Shown here: one piece after another, positions 61,030 to 64,000 of the stretch | Position numbering within the stretch: the first letter of the stretch is position 1 | Layout of the letters: every line of letters starts with the position of its first letter | NCBI GenBank assembly: GCA_016462445.1 | Contig: JAEMTE010000005.1 | Location: forward strand, 1 to 64,000 | Direction: 5' to 3' | Source: Candidatus Nanopelagicus sp. | GTDB lineage: Bacteria; Actinomycetota; Actinomycetes; Nanopelagicales; Nanopelagicaceae | Length of the DNA stretch: 64,000 bases | Notes under the pieces: model-generated | Databases searched by the model: none | The model's input: only the letters and a program-made list of their open reading frames with translations | What the model was told of the DNA's origin: nothing | Translations under genes and position numbers: made by a program

Positions 61030-62016
61030 TTAGCTTTTTAAAGCTTTATGCTCTCTTCGTTCCTTACCTTTCGCCACCAATACAGGGGCTGCAACAGAGA
61101 TTAAGAGCAAGATACCGGTAACAATTGTTCGCCATTGGGCGTTGATCTCACGAAGTGTTAACCAAGATTCAACTGAACCAGCAAGTAATACACCAGCGAC
61201 TACTCCCCACATAGTTCCAACCCCACCAAATATTGATACTCCACCTAACAAGATGGCAGAGATAACAAGTAGCTCAAGTCCAACACCATTATCTGCTTGG
61301 GCGGTTGAGAAGCGGAAGGTATAGATAACACCGGCAACACCTGACATAAAGCCGGTGAAGGTGAAGACAATAATCTTGTGGCGAACTACGTTAATACCAG
61401 CAAAGCGCGCCGCCTCTGGGCTTTGCCCAATTGCAAGAGTACGGCGACCAAATGGTGTGCGGTGTAATAGGAAGCCAAAGAGTAAGCCAAAGAAAATAAT
61501 TAATGGCATGGTCTTTGGCATAAAACTGGTGCCAAAGGTATCAAAGCCAAATGAGGTGTAAGCCTCTGGGAACTCATTTACGGTGTTCTCACCTAAAATT
61601 CCATTAGCAATACCGCGGTATAGCGCAAGTGTTCCAATAGTTACTGCAAGTGAACCTAGTCCCACCTTAGTTACAAGAAAGCCATTAATAAATCCACAAA
61701 CTGTGCCAACAACTAGGCAAATAATTATTGCCAGCCAGATAGGTGCACCTTTTTGATAACTCCAACCAAGCATTGAAGAGCCCAATGCCAAGATTGATGC
61801 GATTGAAAGATCGATCTCACCAGTAATAATTAAAAATGTCATAGCAAAGGCCATGATGGTGATCTCACTGGTATTTGAGAAGATATATGAGAAATTAAGT
61901 GAGGTTAAAAAGCCCTCTGTGGTGGTTGAGGCAAGTATTAATACCATTGCCAGCAGCCCAAGAATTGCAGTGTCCCAACTTCTTGGCAGTGCGCTAAGTT
62001 TTAAGAATTTAGACAC
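61030..62016 (-). CDS. Sugar ABC transporter permease (RbsC/RhaQ-like)
   Basis: FLIITGEIDLSIASILALGSSMLGW; multiple TM helices; EAARFAGINVVRHK. Confidence 0.92.
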   Translation of the reverse strand: MSKFLKLSALPRSWDTAILGLLAMVLILASTTTEGFLTSLNFSYIFSNTSEITIMAFAMTFLIITGEIDLSIASILALGSSMLGWSYQKGAPIWLAIIICLVVGTVCGFINGFLVTKVGLGSLAVTIGTLALYRGIANGILGENTVNEFPEAYTSFGFDTFGTSFMPKTMPLIIFFGLLFGFLLHRTPFGRRTLAIGQSPEAARFAGINVVRHKIIVFTFTGFMSGVAGVIYTFRFSTAQADNGVGLELLVISAILLGGVSIFGGVGTMWGVVAGVLLAGSVESWLTLREINAQWRTIVTGILLLISVAAPVLVAKGKERREHKALKS

Positions 62017-62018
62017 AG

Positions 62019-63053
62019 TTATACCCTCTCTTTTATTCGTTGCGCCAATAAACTTTTCTCACTTCGAACCGCAAGTACTCGATCGGCGTAGATTGCAATA
62101 ATAAGAAGTAAACCATTTACCGCTGCCTTCCAGAATGCATCCACACCAAGGGCGGCCAGGCCGCCTTGAATTGTCTGCACTAAAAGAGCTCCAATTACTG
62201 CGCCAACTACAGTTCCAGAGCCACCCATAATTGTTACGCCACCAATTACAACCGCTGCAACAACAGCTAACTCCTGGCCATAGAAAGCGGTGGAGTCAAC
62301 TTGAGCAAAGCGCATTAGGTAAAAGACACCGGCAAGACCTGCCATAAAGCCTGAGAAAACAAAGGCTAGGAAGGTGCGACGGAAAACCTTAATACCAACA
62401 AGATCAGCTGCTGGTGGATTAGAGCCAATTGCATAGGCATCCCGGCCAGCCTTTGTGTACTTCATAAAGAAGCCCATAAGTAACATGGCAATAATTACTA
62501 ATAAGAAGGTAAGTGGCATTACGCCAAAGAAGACCTTCTGGCCTAAATCAAGCAAGCTAGGTGGCATCTCCTGTGCGTTGTAATCAACTGAGTTTGAGAC
62601 TACATAAACAACTCCGCGCACAATATATAAAGTTCCAAGTGTTACTACCAGCGATGGTAGGCGAAGGCCGGCAACTAATAAGCCATTTAAAATTCCAACT
62701 GCAATACCAATTACTGGGCCGATGATGAAACATTGCACCCAGGTAAAATCTGGATTCTTTGCGCAAAAATCAGCAACTACCCAGGCGGTAAGTCCAACGG
62801 TAGATGAGATTGAAAGATCAATATGGCGCATAATTACAATTGGTGCAATACCAATTGCAAGTAGTGCCACTACAGAGGTTGAGGTAAAAAGATCTCTAGT
62901 GCCATCACCAGTTAAAAATCTTGGGTTAATAAGCCCAGTACCACCAACTGCAACTATTAAAATAAGTGCCAAGCTGGCCTCACGGCTAGAGGGCTTTAAT
63001 CTACGAAGAAAATTCATATTAAGCACTCTTCTTTCCAGTAGTTGCTGCTGCAA
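62019..63053 (-). CDS. Sugar ABC transporter permease (RbsC/RhaP-like)
   Basis: IVIMRHIDLSISSTVGLTAWVV; SNPPAADLVGIKVFR; VVIGGVTIMGGSGTVVGAVIGALL. Confidence 0.92.
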   Translation of the reverse strand: MQQQLLERRVLNMNFLRRLKPSSREASLALILIVAVGGTGLINPRFLTGDGTRDLFTSTSVVALLAIGIAPIVIMRHIDLSISSTVGLTAWVVADFCAKNPDFTWVQCFIIGPVIGIAVGILNGLLVAGLRLPSLVVTLGTLYIVRGVVYVVSNSVDYNAQEMPPSLLDLGQKVFFGVMPLTFLLVIIAMLLMGFFMKYTKAGRDAYAIGSNPPAADLVGIKVFRRTFLAFVFSGFMAGLAGVFYLMRFAQVDSTAFYGQELAVVAAVVIGGVTIMGGSGTVVGAVIGALLVQTIQGGLAALGVDAFWKAAVNGLLLIIAIYADRVLAVRSEKSLLAQRIKERV

Positions 63054-64000
63054 TTATCTTCTCCTGTGTTGCCTCTGCCCTTGATAACTCTGCAACCTGA
63101 CGGCCTTCACGCATTACGATAATTCGATCTGCCATTCCTAAAACCTCTGGAAGTTCAGATGAGATCATTAAAACAGCTTTACCCTCACCTGCTGCCTTAT
63201 CAACTAAGCGGTGTACCTCAGCCTTTGTTGCCACATCAATTCCGCGGGTTGGCTCATCAACAATTAATAGATCAGGATCGGTTGCCAGCCACTTTGCCAG
63301 TACTGTCTTTTGTTGATTACCACCAGATAGGCGATCAACTGGATCTGCTTGGTTAACAAACTTAATACTTAACTTATCTCGCCAAATATCTGTTAAGGAT
63401 TTCTCTTTTTTAAAGTTAATTAAGCCACGATCAGTTAGAGAATCAAAGGACTCCATTGAGATATTGCGGTTAACACCTGCCACCATAAATAAACCTTGCT
63501 GGCGCCTATCCTCAGGAATAAAGGCAATCTTTCGCTTCATTGCAAGCACCGGAGATCCAGCAGGTAAAATCTCACCCTTAACCTTTACAGCTCCACTCTC
63601 ATACTTATCAATTCCAAAGATTGCCCGGGCAACCTCAGATCGTCCACTGCCAACTAAACCAGCAAGAGCGACAATCTCACCCTTTTTAACCTTAAATGAG
63701 ATATTTCTAAAGTAGGCAGGGTTGGTTAGATCATTAACCTCAAGTACTACCTCACCAATCTTGTGCTCTGTCTTAGGAAATAGATCGGTTAACTCTCTTC
63801 CCACCATATCTTTAATAACCTTTTGTAGATTGGTATCTCCAACTGGATTCTCACTAACTGTGGCGCCATCTCGCATAACTGTGATGTAGTCAGAGATTGC
63901 AAAGACCTCATCTAGGCGATGGCTTACAAAGATAACCGCCTTATTCGCTGCCTTTAGTGATTTCATAACAGTCATCAACCGCTCAACCTCTGAGGCAGAA
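63019..64000 (-). CDS. Sugar ABC transporter ATP-binding protein (RbsA/RhaT-like), 5' end beyond window
   Basis: Frame open to window end (SEVERLMTVMKSL); second ATPase domain with LAGLVGSGRSEVARAIFG and LSGGNQQKTVLAKWLATDPDLLIVDEPTRGIDV. Confidence 0.92.
   Translation of the reverse strand, partial: SASEVERLMTVMKSLKAANKAVIFVSHRLDEVFAISDYITVMRDGATVSENPVGDTNLQKVIKDMVGRELTDLFPKTEHKIGEVVLEVNDLTNPAYFRNISFKVKKGEIVALAGLVGSGRSEVARAIFGIDKYESGAVKVKGEILPAGSPVLAMKRKIAFIPEDRRQQGLFMVAGVNRNISMESFDSLTDRGLINFKKEKSLTDIWRDKLSIKFVNQADPVDRLSGGNQQKTVLAKWLATDPDLLIVDEPTRGIDVATKAEVHRLVDKAAGEGKAVLMISSELPEVLGMADRIIVMREGRQVAELSRAEATQEKIIAAATTGKKSA

Noticed and set aside
1-64000. CRISPR arrays, transposons, prophage, antiphage islands or secondary-metabolite clusters
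   Set aside because: No regularly spaced repeats, transposase/integrase motifs, phage structural genes or NRPS/PKS/RiPP genes were seen in the reading frames.

Overview
The window looks like a gene-dense, fairly low-GC actinobacterial chromosome segment. The lineage call is inference: a streamlined, acI/Nanopelagicales-like genome would fit the gene set (SepH, DUF3000/3093/3159/4192/4193, HrdB-like sigma factor, B12-dependent NrdJ). Most of it is housekeeping: fatty-acid oxidation, dxs, acnA, TrkA pair, dut, rplS-KH-rimM-trmD, psuG/psuK, parC/parE, rpoD, metX/metY, ald, dinG, nrdR/nrdJ and lexA. The clearest accessory block is a one-strand sugar-catabolism operon at about 50.5-64 kb. It holds L-rhamnose genes plus a second, unassigned branch (FGGY kinase, 2-hydroxyacid dehydrogenase, SDR, sugar epimerase) and an RhaS/LsrB-type ABC importer. 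A small Doc/RHH toxin-antitoxin pair lies near lexA. I found no CRISPR array, transposon, prophage, rRNA or convincing tRNA. Regulatory structures read directly from the sequence include: a SAM-IV riboswitch with a terminator upstream of metY; two SOS boxes between lexA and a LysM gene; a perfect 12-bp-arm dyad over the FTR1 iron permease promoter; tandem TGGTACCA palindromes at the RHH antitoxin promoter; dyads at the NlpC/P60, sugar-binding-protein and ald promoters; and a recurrent TANNNT-N6/7-start-codon layout implying leaderless transcription. I see no unmistakable new system. The best leads are the unassigned sugar branch, the FTR1 dyad, the precise loss of the ParC C-terminal domain, and the leaderless promoter grammar.
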